A DNA stretch of 64,000 nucleotides. It comes from Azadirachta indica. Lineage: Eukaryota; Streptophyta; Magnoliopsida; Sapindales; Meliaceae. This document shows positions 47,862-60,054 of this stretch, in pieces. The position numbers and the translations under genes were made by a program. Under the pieces are notes generated by a model, which searched no databases, was not told the origin of the DNA, and saw only the letters and a program-made list of their open reading frames with translations. Within the stretch, counting starts at the first letter, position 1; each line of letters begins with the position of its first letter. The DNA lies in the NCBI GenBank assembly GCA_022749755.1, contig CM040450.1:1061452-1125451 (forward strand), read 5' to 3'.

Positions 47862-48467
47862 TGGGATAATAATATTTTCATCCCTGAACTTTGATAAAAT
47901 AATAAATTAGACTATAATTTTTTAATTATAATATTTTAGTCTATGATAATTAAGGGTGAACAATTTGGGAAATGACACAAGTATTCGACAAAAATTTGAT
48001 GTAATTAAATAAAATCTAATATAAAAAAATTGATACGAATAATAATCGAATTGCATTTGTGTTCAATAATTTATAATCGTGTTGTATTCATATTTGATGT
48101 TTATAATTTGTTTATTTATTTAAGATATGATAAATTAAATAAAGAATTATGTTGAATAAATTGTGTTTAAATAAATGATCACATTTTAAACAAATAGACG
48201 AATAATAATGTTTTAAACTAATAATCGTGTTTAAATAAAGTGGTTATATTTGAATTTAAAAAGTTAGATATGAATCATAAATAAACCAATTTCTTGTCAC
48301 ACACAAATACGATTTGTTTATCTGAATTACTACTCTTAATGATAATTGATATTTTCATATAAGCATAAAAAAGGACCACTTGGACTAGGGACTAAATGTT
48401 AAAATTGAGAAAGGATTTTCATAATTTATTATTTCGTTAATGTTTAGGATGAAGATGTTATTATATC
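47862..48467. repeat. imperfect inverted repeat (fold-back or MITE-like)
   Basis: The left arm (47863-47909) has GGATAATAATATTTTCATCC and AAATAATAAATTA. The right arm (48421-48466), read on the other strand, has ATATAATAACATCTTCATCC and AAATAATAAATTA. About 510 bases lie between. No target duplication was identified. Confidence 0.5.
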
Positions 48468-48599
48468 ATAATCTATTATTTGAAAATTTGAATAAAAAAA
48501 AATTAACAAAAAGAGAACCGGATAAGCAGGTAAACTTAGTTATAGAAATGAAGTAAATTGCTTAGAACGCTCTGAAGAGGCGCGTGAGAGTGACAACTG

Positions 48600-48883
48600 A
48601 TTCCGTGCCATCGTTTCGCATCCTTATAGTTTACGGCCCCAACCTCATGCCTCCATGCAGAAATCCTCACGCAACAACACGCCTCCTCTCCCTCTCTCTC
48701 TCTCTCTCGATTTCCATTCCTCTCTCATTCATCACTTCGTCAACGAAATCAAAACACTACGTTTCGTAATTTCAGTAACACCGAAACCGAAACCTAAACC
48801 AAACGAAACGAAACGGATACGTTTTAATTCATCGCCATTTTGTGTGTGTATATATAGAGTAATTGTGCGGTTTTTATCGTACA
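48600..48883 (+). promoter_or_regulatory. 5' leader region of the PABP gene with CT repeat
   Basis: It is less AT-rich than the DNA upstream. A CT repeat (CCCTCTCTCTCTCTCTCTCGA) lies at 48688-48709, as is common in plant 5' UTRs near transcription starts. TATATATAGA at 48849-48858 is too close to the ATG to be the TATA box unless the leader is extremely short. Confidence 0.5.
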
Positions 48884-51800
48884 ATGGCGGTTCCATCGAC
48901 GGTAACGGCCACGGCACCGGCTTCGCTTTATATCGGTGATCTGCATCCCGAAGTCACCGACGGTGAGCTCTTCGACGCATTCTCCGAATTTAAGAGCCTT
49001 GCTTCCGTGCGTGTTTGCAGAGACTCTTCCACCGGAAGGTCCACGTGTTACGGTTACGTTAACTTCCTTTCTCCGCAGGATGGTATTACTATCATATTTC
49101 AACGCTATCATTTTGCCTTTTATCTTTTATTTTTTGGATATTTATGATAGTGTAATTTTTAAACTTGTCCGGGCTTGCGATATTATGTGCTACAGATGGA
49201 CTGAGATTCTTATAGATGTAAATATTTTTCATTTGTGTGGTTTCCGTTATTGATCATTACTGTCAATTTTACCGTAGACTAGGTTTGGTGGTTCTTAGAA
49301 TGCAAGAAAGGAAACAGATCATAATTATGATTCCAATAGGTATTTCTTTTTTGGGAAAATATTAAGATGACTTATGCTTTATATATGATCTATTAAAGAA
49401 AGTTTTCAAGAACTAGCATATAAAATTACTATTATTTTTTAGAATTAAATTTTAATTATATTGGAAATGTACATCAATGGATGATAAGATTAAACAGCTG
49501 TAATTGACCACCACTGTTATTTTTACTCGGAAAAAGGTTTAGGTTCTTGTGCTGAAAGAATACAAATATAACTAAGATATATTAAATTTTCTAGAACATA
49601 GAAAAGCTACGGTATATCCCCTGCCTGCAACCTCCTTACTGAAACCCACAGCATGTAATGGGTTATAAGTTGTTCCGATTCTGTATGTCTGGTTGAGGTT
49701 TAACCGAGTTCTGGTAGTTTAAGTCGCATTTCCAAGAAGAATGGAGATTTAAGATTTTATTTCTGGTTCTACATTTACACAAATATGTTTGGTTTCAAAA
49801 GGTAAAAGTTGAATTGATTGTATGTAAACTGTATCACCTGTGACAAGAGGAGGAATTACTGTTATTTTACAGTTTTGATTTTCGGATAATTTTATGAATT
49901 TTGCCATTTCTCTCTTGATTAGCGACTCGTGCTATTGAAGTAAAGAATCACACTCTTCTCCATGGGAAAATGTTGAGGATTTCATGGTCCTGCCGTGATC
50001 CTGATGTTAGAAAAAGTGGAGTAGGGAATTTGTTTGTTAAGGTGCTTACCTTCCTTTTTAGTTACAAAATGTAATTGAGAAAGAGCTACCACAGGTTACT
50101 AATATTTTTAATCTGATATGAAACATATTCTGTGAATCTGTGGCAGAATTTGATCGATTCAATTGACAATGTGAGGCTCCAAGAGATGTTTAAAAAATTT
50201 GGGAACATAATATCATGCAAAGTTGCCACATCTGAGGATGGGAAGAGTAAAGGACATGGTTTTGTTCAATTTGAGTCTGAGGAATCTGCAAATGCTGCTA
50301 TTGAGAATCTTAATGGAACCACTGTTGGCGACAAACAGATGTAAGTACAGCTATTTGTGTTCTTTTATTTTAGCTTATATGTCTTGTCAGTTCGAACTTT
50401 CTATACTGCAACTAGCTTCCTTTTGTCTCTGGGTATCTGTTATTCTAAAATGACCATCTACTACTTTATGGTGCAGCTATGTTGGGAAGTTTGTTAAAAA
50501 GAGCGACCGAGTTTTGCCTAGCCCTGATTCTAAATATACAAATCTTTACATGAAGAATTTGGATTCTGATATCACGGAGGAACATCTGCTGGAGAAATTT
50601 TCTACATTTGGGAAAATTGTTAGTATGGTTATTGCAAAGAATGAAAATGGGACCTCAAGAGGCTTCGGGTTTGTGAACTTTGATAATCCAGATGATGCCA
50701 GACGGGCCATGGAAGCAATGAATGGATCACAACTTGGTAGGTTTTGTGTTCATTTTAGTTTAATTAAGAATGCTGTCAATTCCCTAGCTCACTGTAAGAT
50801 TGCATAATTATTCTATTGTTTCAATTGTGCATGCATGTTGAGTAGGGTCGAAAGTTTTGTATGTTGCAAGAGCACAAAAGAAGGCAGAGCGCGAGCAAAT
50901 TTTACGTCATCAGTTTGAGGAAAAACGTAACGAGCAAATCTTAAAATACAAGGTAGTTTCTTTTCTTTTCTCTTTCCTCTACTGTATTTATCAATACAAA
51001 ATTGTTACTTTTATCATTCTTTCAATTTGTTATTTTAATTGTAGGGATCAAATGTCTATGTGAAGAACATTGATGATGATGTCACTGATGAAGAGCTAAA
51101 AGAGCACTTCAGTCAGTGCGGCACAATAACTTCCGCAAAACTGATGCGAGATGACAAAGGAATAAACAAAGGATTTGGATTTGTTTGCTTCTCAAGTCCA
51201 GAGGAAGCCAGTAAAGCTGTGACAACTTTCCATGGTGAGTCGGTAAGCTGTTGATATGTGGCAGAAAGATGGGTTTATTTGAGTGCACTTTGAGAAACTG
51301 GAGAAACTGGCCCTTTTATCTCTCTTATCAAAGTGTGTAGTAGTCTGTATACCTTGTTATACCCATCTTATCAAAATGTATAGCAGTTTTTCTCATAATT
51401 TTATGCTAAAAGATTTGCTTTTGTGAGACTTTAATTATTTTATATAAAAAGGTTTCTGTTTCTGGGGAAGTTTTATTTGTAGGATTATGAAAACTTTGTA
51501 GAAAGGGTTTAGCGTAAGAAGTTTAGTCTGTTTTTAGGCACCTCATTTTCTCTAGTACTTGTGAAAATCATGTATTGGATTTTTGTAGAAAAATATGTTT
51601 ATGATTTCTTATACTGCTAGATGCTGAGAGTTGATTTAAAAAATCAGATAGCTCAAGAAGTTTTTCTTCGATATGACTATTTAAGCTGCCAGTTATTTGA
51701 TTGTTTGATACTTAATAGGTTATATGTTTCACCGGAAGCCATTGTATGTGGCTATTGCTCAAAGGAAGGAGGATAGACAAGCACAACTCCAACTGCAGTA

Positions 51801-52990
51801 TGCACAGCAGATGGCTGGACTAGTAGGAACTTCAACCAATGTTACTCCTGGTGGATATCCTCCTCTTTACTACACAGCTCCTTCTGGTATTGTTTCACAA
51901 GTGCCACCGCGACCTGGGCTGATGTATCGACCATTGGGTTTGAGGATGGGATGGAGGGCGAATGGCTTTGCACATCCTACCAGACCAGCATTTCAAGCAT
52001 CACCACTTCCAGTTGTAAGTATTTTCTGTGTTCTACAACTCCATCATGACAACTGTAGTATATACGCAAATATAAATAAATATTAATTAATTCTTATAAT
52101 AAAACAAACTTACTTTAATCATCAACAGATTCCTAGCAACCCGAAACAACACAGGCAAAACAGGGGTAGGGTGAATGGGCACGTGCTTCCTCAAGTAGGT
52201 ACTCACTATATGCAACAGTCCAATCAGTCGGCGGCTTCCTCAAAGGATTCAGACAATCAGCAGGTTTTGTTTCTTTGTGTAAACATATCAAAATTATTAG
52301 TTTAATATGCTTATCTCATCTGCTCCATGTCACCAATCTGCTATATGTAACTCTCTTAAATAGAAGATATGTTAATACAATTGATTCTCTTAAACGACTA
52401 TAATACATTGTTTACAGAGGGGAGGGCAGAGCAAGTACGTACCAAATGGTCGTACACGTGAGATGAACAAAGGATCGGGAGCCTCATCTGCTGCCTCTAA
52501 TTCTGTAGGAGTTGTGGGACGAAAACCAGAGATGCTGAATAGTATGCTTGCTGCTGCGTCCCCTGAGCAGCAAAAACAGATACTTGGCGAGCATCTGTAC
52601 CCCCTCGTCGAGAAACACCAGGTAAATCTTGCGTGACACCCATTAATTTTTAAAACATATTTGACAAAAGTGACACCAGTTACCATATGTTTGACAAAAG
52701 TAACACCAGGTAGATCATCTTGCATAATACAGATTATGTTTAGTATTCGGGCGTTATGACTTTTCTAAGCTTCTTTCTTTGCTTATCTGCAGCCGGAGCT
52801 TGTAGCTAAAATAACTGGAATGCTTCTGGAGATGGACAACTCGGAACTGCTGCTGTTATTGGAGTCACCAGAGTCATTGGCTGCGAAAGTGGAGGAAGCT
52901 GTGCAAGTACTCAAGCTCTCCCAGGCGAAAGTATCGGGTCAAGAAACCCTTCATCCCAAATACCTAACTGCTGAGGTTGCAGTCAATTGA
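48884..52990 (+). CDS. poly(A)-binding protein, PAB7-like, complete (10 exons, 633 aa)
   Basis: Exons: 48884-49082, 49923-50041, 50147-50340, 50477-50736, 50846-50952, 51045-51234, 51719-52014, 52129-52263, 52418-52621 and 52793-52990. All introns are GT-AG, phases agree, and the sum is 1,902 bases including TGA. The protein has four RRMs at about residues 14-88, 102-175, 193-268 and 296-371. RNP2/RNP1 pairs include SLYIGDL/CYGYVNF, NLFVKNL/GHGFVQF, NLYMKNL/GFGFVNF and NVYVKNI/GFGFVCF. A short linker follows, and a C-terminal MLLE domain at about 546-612 carries KITGMLLE. It binds poly(A) tails and eIF4G and, via MLLE, PAM2-motif proteins, in translation and mRNA turnover. The opening [20 protein letters not shown] is close to Arabidopsis PAB6/PAB7, a flower-biased class. 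The linker (residues 372-545) is diverged from PAB2/4/8 but keeps Pro/Tyr/Gly-rich parts. ATG 48884 is chosen because it matches the family start. Confidence 0.96.
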
Positions 52991-53479
52991 GAAGGGCAAA
53001 TTGTCCAAGTCCAGAACAGCATAAAAAATGTTTTGATAATTTTTTTTTCTTTTCTTTATTCGGTTTTTCGAGATTAGTGAACATTCAGACGGTGTCTCTT
53101 TACAGCATAGGGATTTTTTTTTTTTTTTTTCGGTTAATAGACCAATATTGATTTTGGAGCACAATATTTTTTAATTTTTGCTCAAAGCACATTATACTAT
53201 TCATTCAGAAGTGCATTTGAGTTTTGAAATACCAAAGCATTCGGTATTTTTCTTTAATATAAGAAAACTCTACAACCCAGAAGAATTAGAATAAAAATAT
53301 CTATGAAGGTCCTATCGGATATACAATATTTCATAGTTCTCCCTCTATATGTCCGATGCTTTCACAGGACCATATGGAAGGGTCGACCCTTCCGGCTTTG
53401 TAGCCTATTCGCCGATGACCTGAATTAGCAGATAATCCCGAAAAACCAGGGTAACACCCAAGAAAGAAGTCAAACCTCA
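52991..53479 (+). other. 3' flank of the PABP gene with an 18-bp perfect palindrome
   Basis: This is the probable 3' UTR up to about 53290 (T-rich, with AATAAAAAT at 53290). At 53376-53393 lies GGAAGGGTCGACCCTTCC, a perfect palindrome in a short GC-richer patch (53330-53460) that does not resemble the surrounding AT-rich DNA. No gene was seen. Confidence 0.5.
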
Positions 53480-53920
53480 AAGGAAATAATTATTAAATAT
53501 TTAAATTTTAATAAAATATAATATATTTATCAAAATACATTAATAAAATAAAAGTATAATATTCTATTTTCTATTACATTAATAAAAATAAATATTAATT
53601 TATAAATAGAATACTATAGTCCAATACTTATAGTACAATACTTATATGATTATACTATAATTTATATTTATATATAGTTAAATATATATAAAATATAATA
53701 AAAAAAATATATAAATTTATAAAAATATTGATAAATTATTTATTAATATATTAATATTTTGTCAAAATTTAAAGATTTAATAATTATTATTAACAAAGAT
53801 ATAATTGTTATTTTGAGATGTTTATAAATATTTTTGAAACTATTAGCATTAGTCTGTATATTAAACCAAACTTTAGAGACTTGTATGTTCTTTTCCCTCT
53901 CTTAATTTTGTCCGTATAAT
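53480..53920 (+). repeat. dispersed AT-rich repeat, copy 2
   Basis: It shares ordered words with 4560-5220: AAATATAATATATTTATCAAAA, ATAGTACAATACTTATATGATTA, ATTTTGTCAAAATTTAAAGA, and the end ACTTGTATGTTCTTTTCCCT. It is about 200 bases shorter than copy 1. No coding sequence. Confidence 0.55.
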
Positions 53921-56270
53921 TTTTAATATTTTATTCTCTAAATCAATCTCATTGTCAAATAAATAAATATGAATATAAAATAAAATAAAAATTAGTAGAT
54001 TTATATAGATAATAAAGTGTGAAATGTCATATTTCATGTGAATATTAATTTTTATATGAATTTAAATAAAGATAAAAGATACATTAAAAATATAAATTAT
54101 TTTTGAATATAAAGATTATTATTTTTAATAAAAATATATATTACATTATTTTACTTTCAATAAAAAAATGTATAAATAGAATTTAAAAATAAAAATATAT
54201 AAATAAATAATTTAATCGACATATTAATTTAAAAATATTATATTATATTACGTTCAATTAAAATATATAAACAAAATAATTATTAAAAGTTCAATAAAAG
54301 AGATTTTTATCACCCAAACAAAACATAATTTAATACATTCCCTCAATAATTCTATGCAAAAAATTAAATAAAAAATGAAAATAAAGAGCAATAAACCACC
54401 ATATAATATTGGCTTTGATTGGAGAATGCGAAAATCAATTGATAAAATTACTAGATAATATAAATTAACACAGCATCGGTGTGTGATTACAATTTTCAAC
54501 TACCAAGGTTCTTCCACTTTCATTCACAAAAGACAGGTGGGTGATTAAGTGAGTGTTCGCGTTTCGTTTCGTTTCGTTTTTGTTTTTGTTTTTGTTTTTT
54601 TTTTTTTTTTTTTTTTTTACTTCTAAGTCTAAATAGTTATATTAGAATATTTAAGAATAGTTTGGTTTTTATATGTAATTAAGTTATCAATTAAATATTT
54701 TATTTAATGATATCTTTAATTTAATTTTTAAAATATATATGTTAATATATCAAATATTTATATTAAAATATTTTTAAGTAAAAAAAATAGGTAAATAATA
54801 ATTATATTCAAATTTTAAATAGAAAAAAAATGCCTAAAATGGAAACAAAGGAAAAGACAGGTCATCAAGTTGGAAACAACGCAAAAGACAACGAAAAAGA
54901 TAGGTCATTAACATGGAAACAAAGTATTTGATACAAATGTGAAGTTGTATATATATATATATGTAAGATGAAGAAGGGGATCGGTTGATAGGGCTAGCTA
55001 ACTGGGACGGAGAACGAATTACAACCAGCTATTTGTTTGGAAAGTTTAATCTATAAAGGCAGTCAACAGAGAGGTGTATATTCAAATAAGCAATCAGGCC
55101 CACCAATATTAAAAATGGTGAAGGGAGTGAAGGTTAAGAAAAACAACGTCTGAAGAAAAATTTGAAAGTTTTGATAGTACAAGATTCAGATTCGTATACC
55201 ATCTTGCCTATACTGCGTGAGAAATTTATAATTACCTGAGTTTTGAAACACAGAGAGAACAAAATGCTCCAAAGAAATTAGCTTTTTGGGCCTTAGATGA
55301 GAGCGGCAACTATGTCAAAAGGGAAGTAAAATAGAGGGGAGGTAAAGAAATTTTGATGGAACTAGAAATCAAAAGGGACAAACGACCAGAGATAATCCGA
55401 AATCATTCACCAGAGACAAGCCAAAGAGATGAAGATCTGAGACTACAAACATGTATACAAATAGAGTAGTGGCACAAATTTGTTGAGTAGAAAGTGAGGA
55501 AAACATTAATAAAGGTGGTCGAGACTAGTAAATGCAGACAATTTGTATCTCAAGAAGCAACTAGATACGGAGTATTAAAGGGCCCCCGTGATCACATGGA
55601 ACCAATATAGGAGATATTAAGCTTCAATCCAAATAAGAAAATAGAGAAAACAAGAAATACAAAATTCTTACAAAACTACTGTTGAATTTTGGTCTGTTGT
55701 ATAAATTAAATAGAATAGTTGCCTTCAATCGAATTCCAACAGAAACCACAAATTACTCTACCGTCTTTCTCCCGGGTGGTGAAACATCACGAAGTAATGG
55801 AAAATCACATATTGGAAAATTTCACTCAACTCACAGTACAAAAAACAAACTAGAAAATTCACTAACTCACAATGCAGAAAATCATGAAACTTATCTCATT
55901 TTCACTCTTCACTGTTTTGAAATTGTATCAAATGATACGTCGAGGCACTCTTTATATAGTACTGCTAGGAAATGAGGAAAACTTATCTGTATGAATTAAT
56001 TTAATCTGAATAAGAATTTTTATCTTTTGAATTATTACAAGTGATAAAACTTATTCTGTTAATTCCCTTAATTATCTAACATAATTAAATATTATTTCAT
56101 TTAATTCAGTCGAGATTTTGGTTCAACTCATAATGGGCATCTCGTTGGGTCTAGCCAATGTCTAATATCTCTGTCTCGCAAATGATGAGATGACATTTTC
56201 TATGGAGTAAAGAAAAACTGAAAGAAATCTTACATGATACGTAATATATTATGGAGTTCAGATAGGCAAA
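53921..56270. other. spacer, no gene seen; GTTTC/GTTTTT microsatellite at 54559-54618
   Basis: AT-rich to about 54540. (GTTTC)n passes into (GTTTTT)n and a T-run at 54559-54618. From 54830 to 55960 the DNA is less AT-rich but no exon or repeat border was recognised. Two 45-base units around GGAAACAA(A)GGAAAAGACAGG lie at 54838-54925. Confidence 0.45.
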
Positions 56271-56278
56271 TGCATCTT

Positions 56279-56855
56279 GTGACCTATAAATAAATGGAAA
56301 TAAGTAGAGCTTGTTATATATATTTTTGTAAATAACTTCACAACAGAATATATTCACAAATTGTTCATTTATGTCCTAGATTCATTTTGTTACATTAATT
56401 TGAATAACACATAATCCCTTAACAGCCACGCTTGAATTATTTTGAAAAACTCTATGTAATCATAATTATATCAATCTATAAAATGATAATATAATTGGTA
56501 TGGGGTGAAAACATTAGTTTAAATGTAAAACAAATAAATTTTCTCATTTCATATGGGCAAGTGTATAGTGTGACCCATGAAAAAAATAGAAATTAATAGA
56601 TTATATATACACGCATATATATTTCTTTTGCAAACAACTTCACGAATGAATATATTCACAAATTGTTCATTTATACAAAGATTTATTTGTTACTTTAACC
56701 AAAACACACTTAATCTCTTGAAACCTATGCTTGATTTATTTGAAAAACTCTATGTAATCACAATTATATCAATTTAGAAAATGATTTTATAATTGGTCGA
56801 CTAGTTAAAACATAAGTTTGAATGTAAAACAAAATAAATCTTTTCATTTTTTTTT
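56279..56855 (+). repeat. tandem duplication with a period of about 290 bp
   Basis: Unit 1 starts GTGACCTATAAATAAAT at 56279 and unit 2 GTGACCCATGAAAAAAAT at about 56569. Shared text includes AATATATTCACAAATTGTTC, GAAAAACTCTATGTAATCA and GAATGTAAAACAAA-type ends, in the same order. The units are clearly diverged, so the duplication is not recent. No coding sequence. Confidence 0.8.
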
Positions 56856-57039
56856 CATGTCATTTGGTTTTAAACCAATTGCTTTCTTAGACATGTTTCA
56901 TAGATTCAATATATATCACGACCATAGATAACATGCTAAAATCAATAACATTAATTAATCTACTTCTTCATCACATACGAAATAATGACTAAGGATAAGT
57001 CATGGGGCTAGTCTTTTTACCTCTAGGAATCTACACTAT

Positions 57040-58361
57040 GAGAAAAACTATATTGTTAGCCCTAAGGTTCATAAACTATCGTTTAGATGATAATAAACAT
57101 TAATATCTTTGATTAATCAAAATTTTCTTGTAGTATTATTTGTTTTTTAGCATAAAATTTTGAAATACAAATTGATCATCAAAAGAATATTCAAAATCGA
57201 GGCATAAAAAGTAAAATTAGAAGCTCCAAGAACAAATTAAAGAGAAGGCTCGAAGAATTAAGGACATACATATTAGGTCATTTATTATTTCTAATGTTTT
57301 TTTGAATTGATTATTGATTTGCACTTGAAAACTGAAATTTTCATTTTTTCTTCAAAACACATTTTTAATATTTTCCAAAAATTCATATGGTTATTTAATT
57401 TTAATGTAAATATTTTGAATATGTGAAAATAATTATAAGCTTTTTGGGGACTAAATTTCAAAATTTTTAAACTTGAGAACTGGACCAAAATGCAATATTT
57501 TGAAATATGAAAAGAGGATAAATTGCATAGTTTCTTGTTTGAACCGGATTCTATGTCTTATTTAGTGAGAATTGGTCCAAATTGATTCATGTGAACCGAT
57601 TGAACATATTTTAAATTCGTCGATTGAAATGACTATTCGGTTGCCTAAATTTGGCCATCCAGCCAACTGAATGGTCATTTTTAGTCCACTGAACTAGAAA
57701 TTTGATTTTTTTGTCTAACAGCTACTAATGATTAGTTTTCTAAGTTTCACTATAAATACTATCTTAAATTCAATTTGAAACAAGTGTTGCACACTTGGAA
57801 AACTTTGTTAGTGTTTTAGAAGTGCAATACAAAAATTTTGAGCTTTCATTTGTAAATTAAACATCAAATTCAATTATACACTCTATATTTCATTTGTATT
57901 ATTATTTAGAAAGAGTGCTTGTATATTACTTGTTTGTCAAACTCTTTGATTAAGACTATTCTCATTGTTTCTACTTAATGTAAGTGTGAGAGAAAATACA
58001 CTTAGTATAAAGTTTGAGTGACACTAATAAGTCACTTAGTTTGAAAGGTAAAGAAGCACCTGGTCAAGTCCACTTAGTGTAAGGTTTGAGTGGCATCTGA
58101 AAGTTCATTTAGAGTTGTATTTACTTGCCTTTAGGTTTAAAGGAATCTACACTAAGTGGAATCTTAGACCTAGGCCGAGGTTTACCAAATCAGGTAAAAG
58201 TCATTGTGTTTGATTTCTCTTTCTACTCCTTATTTATGTTTATATTTATTATGATATTTGGTTTGCCTTGCAAGGATTTTATGACGATATTAACCAAAAC
58301 CGAAAAAGCTAGGGACTTACTTGATAGTTATCATCAAACTTTCATAGACCACAAAAGTTAA
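57040..58361 (+). mobile_element. SIRE-like copia element: LTR and leader remnant
   Basis: Text such as AAGCTCCAAGAACAAATTAA (57218), a GAACCGATTG/AACCGGATT word cluster at 57540-57680 and CATTGTGTTTGATTTCTCT (58202) occurs in the order found in SIRE-type LTRs. It passes directly into the C-terminal part of gag, so the primer site and most of gag are deleted. Borders of the LTR were not found. Confidence 0.5.
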
Positions 58362-60054
58362 GCAAGAAGATGATGAGAGCAATGATGAAGAATGGAAGGC
58401 AAATGAAACTTCAACCTTTTACTTCATGGCCATCAATGAAGATGAGGTAAATGAAATTGATCCCAAACACTCTTATAGGGAATCGTTAAATGCCTTTGAG
58501 GAATTCCAGAATAATTTTGAAAAGTTAATTTTAAAATCACATTTGCAAAAAAGAAACTTGATAATCTTGCAATTGAGATTGAATCTTTCAAAGAGCAAAA
58601 AAATATTTTTGAATGCTAAGAATGCTACTCTGAAGAGTGAGAAAATTTATTGGAAAGAAGAAAATAAGAATTTGCAAAAAGAGAGTGAATTTTTAGAAAA
58701 CAAAATTGATTGTTTACAAGAGAAAGGGATTGTCTTCGAAGATGAGACAAAAGTTTTTGTTGACCTTGAGGTCATATAAACCTAGATTTTGATGATTACA
58801 AAAAACACCATCCAATCTGAGAAAAGGAAAAGAAAATCAACCTCAAATTGAAGTCTTAAGATACAAATGCAGTACTTCTTTGTATTTTCATAAATGTATA
58901 CTTGTGTATGTAATTGTGTATGATGATGGTGTAAAGCTTAAGATTTTTTCTAAATCATTTTCAAATTGGATTAAAATCTAATTCTTTAAAATCTTGAGTT
59001 GGACCAATTTTTAAAATGTTTGGAATTTGAAATCTGAAATTTGGACCAAATTGCAAATTTTTTAAACCTTCAAAATGGACCAAAATGTAAAGTTCTTAAA
59101 ACTACCCAAAAATCGGTTCAGAATACCTTAGTCTAGTCGAATTGATCGGTCAACTAAACCAGTGGTTTAGTGTTAAGGCTTTAGGTTGGTCTATTGAACC
59201 GAAACACTTGGTCGACTAAACCGAACCATTCAGTCAACTGATCATTGTAGACCGGTCAACTGATTTTTTGGGTTTTTAAACGCATGCTTTTTGACTTTTC
59301 CCTAATTGACCAAACAAGCTTATTTGATTGACTGACATACATGAAAATTTGAATTTTTAAGTCCTTTATGGATAATTTTTTAATCTATTATAAATTGAAA
59401 ACTTCAAACTCTTTTATATACTTTTGGAAAAATGTTTTAGAGCTACAAAAAGTTACAACAACATCAAACAACATAATCTTTAGCTATAAATCATCATATA
59501 CATATTATAATCTCCAAGAACTTTCATTTTCATTATCTACAATTAAAGAGATTAATCTTATAAGTTTGTATTTTATTCTTAACTCTATTTTTATTGTAAG
59601 AGAGTGAAAGAGGAGGGTCTTTTACTTGGTTTAGAGATATTGTGAGTATTTGGGGTGAGCCAAACTTTATAAAGGTTGTAGAATATTAAACCCTAGCTTG
59701 TAAAATTGTGAAGTCTTATGGAATCGAGGCTTAGTGTTAGTAAATAGTTCAAGTGAATTTTGAAGGAGTGGATATAGGTGGGTTGTTGCTAAACCACTAT
59801 AAATTTGTGCTTTTATTTCTCTACCACTTAAATTTCTTTATTTGTGTTTGGATTGATTGAGTTGATTCTTTGGGGAATTTATTGAAATTTGTGTTAGAAA
59901 CCCAATTCACTCCCTCTTGGGTTGCTTATTAGCATTTTAGTTTTCCAAAATGAAATTCTTCTTCTTAAAGAAAAATCACATGTCTTACAAAACCTTGAAA
60001 GTTCTAAACTTCATGCTTTAACAAAAGAAAATGAAACACTCAAGAAAAGACTAC
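58362..60054 (+). pseudogene. copia gag C-terminal region interrupted by a solo LTR
   Basis: From 58362 the frame reads DDESNDEEWKANETSTFYFM, then AINEDEVNEIDPKHSYRESL and a long Lys/Glu/Leu-rich coiled coil to 58757. This Asp/Glu-rich lead plus coiled coil is the usual C-terminal part of SIRE-like copia Gag. The frame stops in the inserted LTR (58758-59939) and resumes in the same phase after it (FQNEILLLKEKSHVL...), running to 60054, where a second insertion begins. Confidence 0.7.
58753..59944 (+). mobile_element. solo LTR of a SIRE-like copia element with 5-bp target duplication (LTR 58758-59939)
   Basis: The LTR begins TGTTGACCTTGAGGTCATAT and ends ...GGGTTGCTTATTAGCATTTTA. GTTTT is repeated at 58753-58757 and 59940-59944. 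It includes AAACCTAGATTTTGATGATT near the left and CCAATTCACTCCCTCTTGGG near the right, both typical of SIRE-type LTRs. The right end is TTTTA rather than CA, explained by one C-to-T change. Removing the insert and one duplication leaves the surrounding gag frame continuous, which supports these exact borders. Confidence 0.85.

Noticed and set aside
48849..48858. TATATATAGA as TATA box of the PABP gene
   Set aside because: It lies only about 26-35 bases before the ATG, which would leave almost no leader; the CT-rich leader upstream suggests an earlier start.
48732..49111. Antisense frames across the first PABP exon
   Set aside because: They are shadows of the coding exon, whose frame and splice sites are fully consistent on the + strand.
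52390..52725. Antisense frame across PABP exon 9
   Set aside because: It overlaps a well-supported exon and runs into its intron without similarity to any protein.
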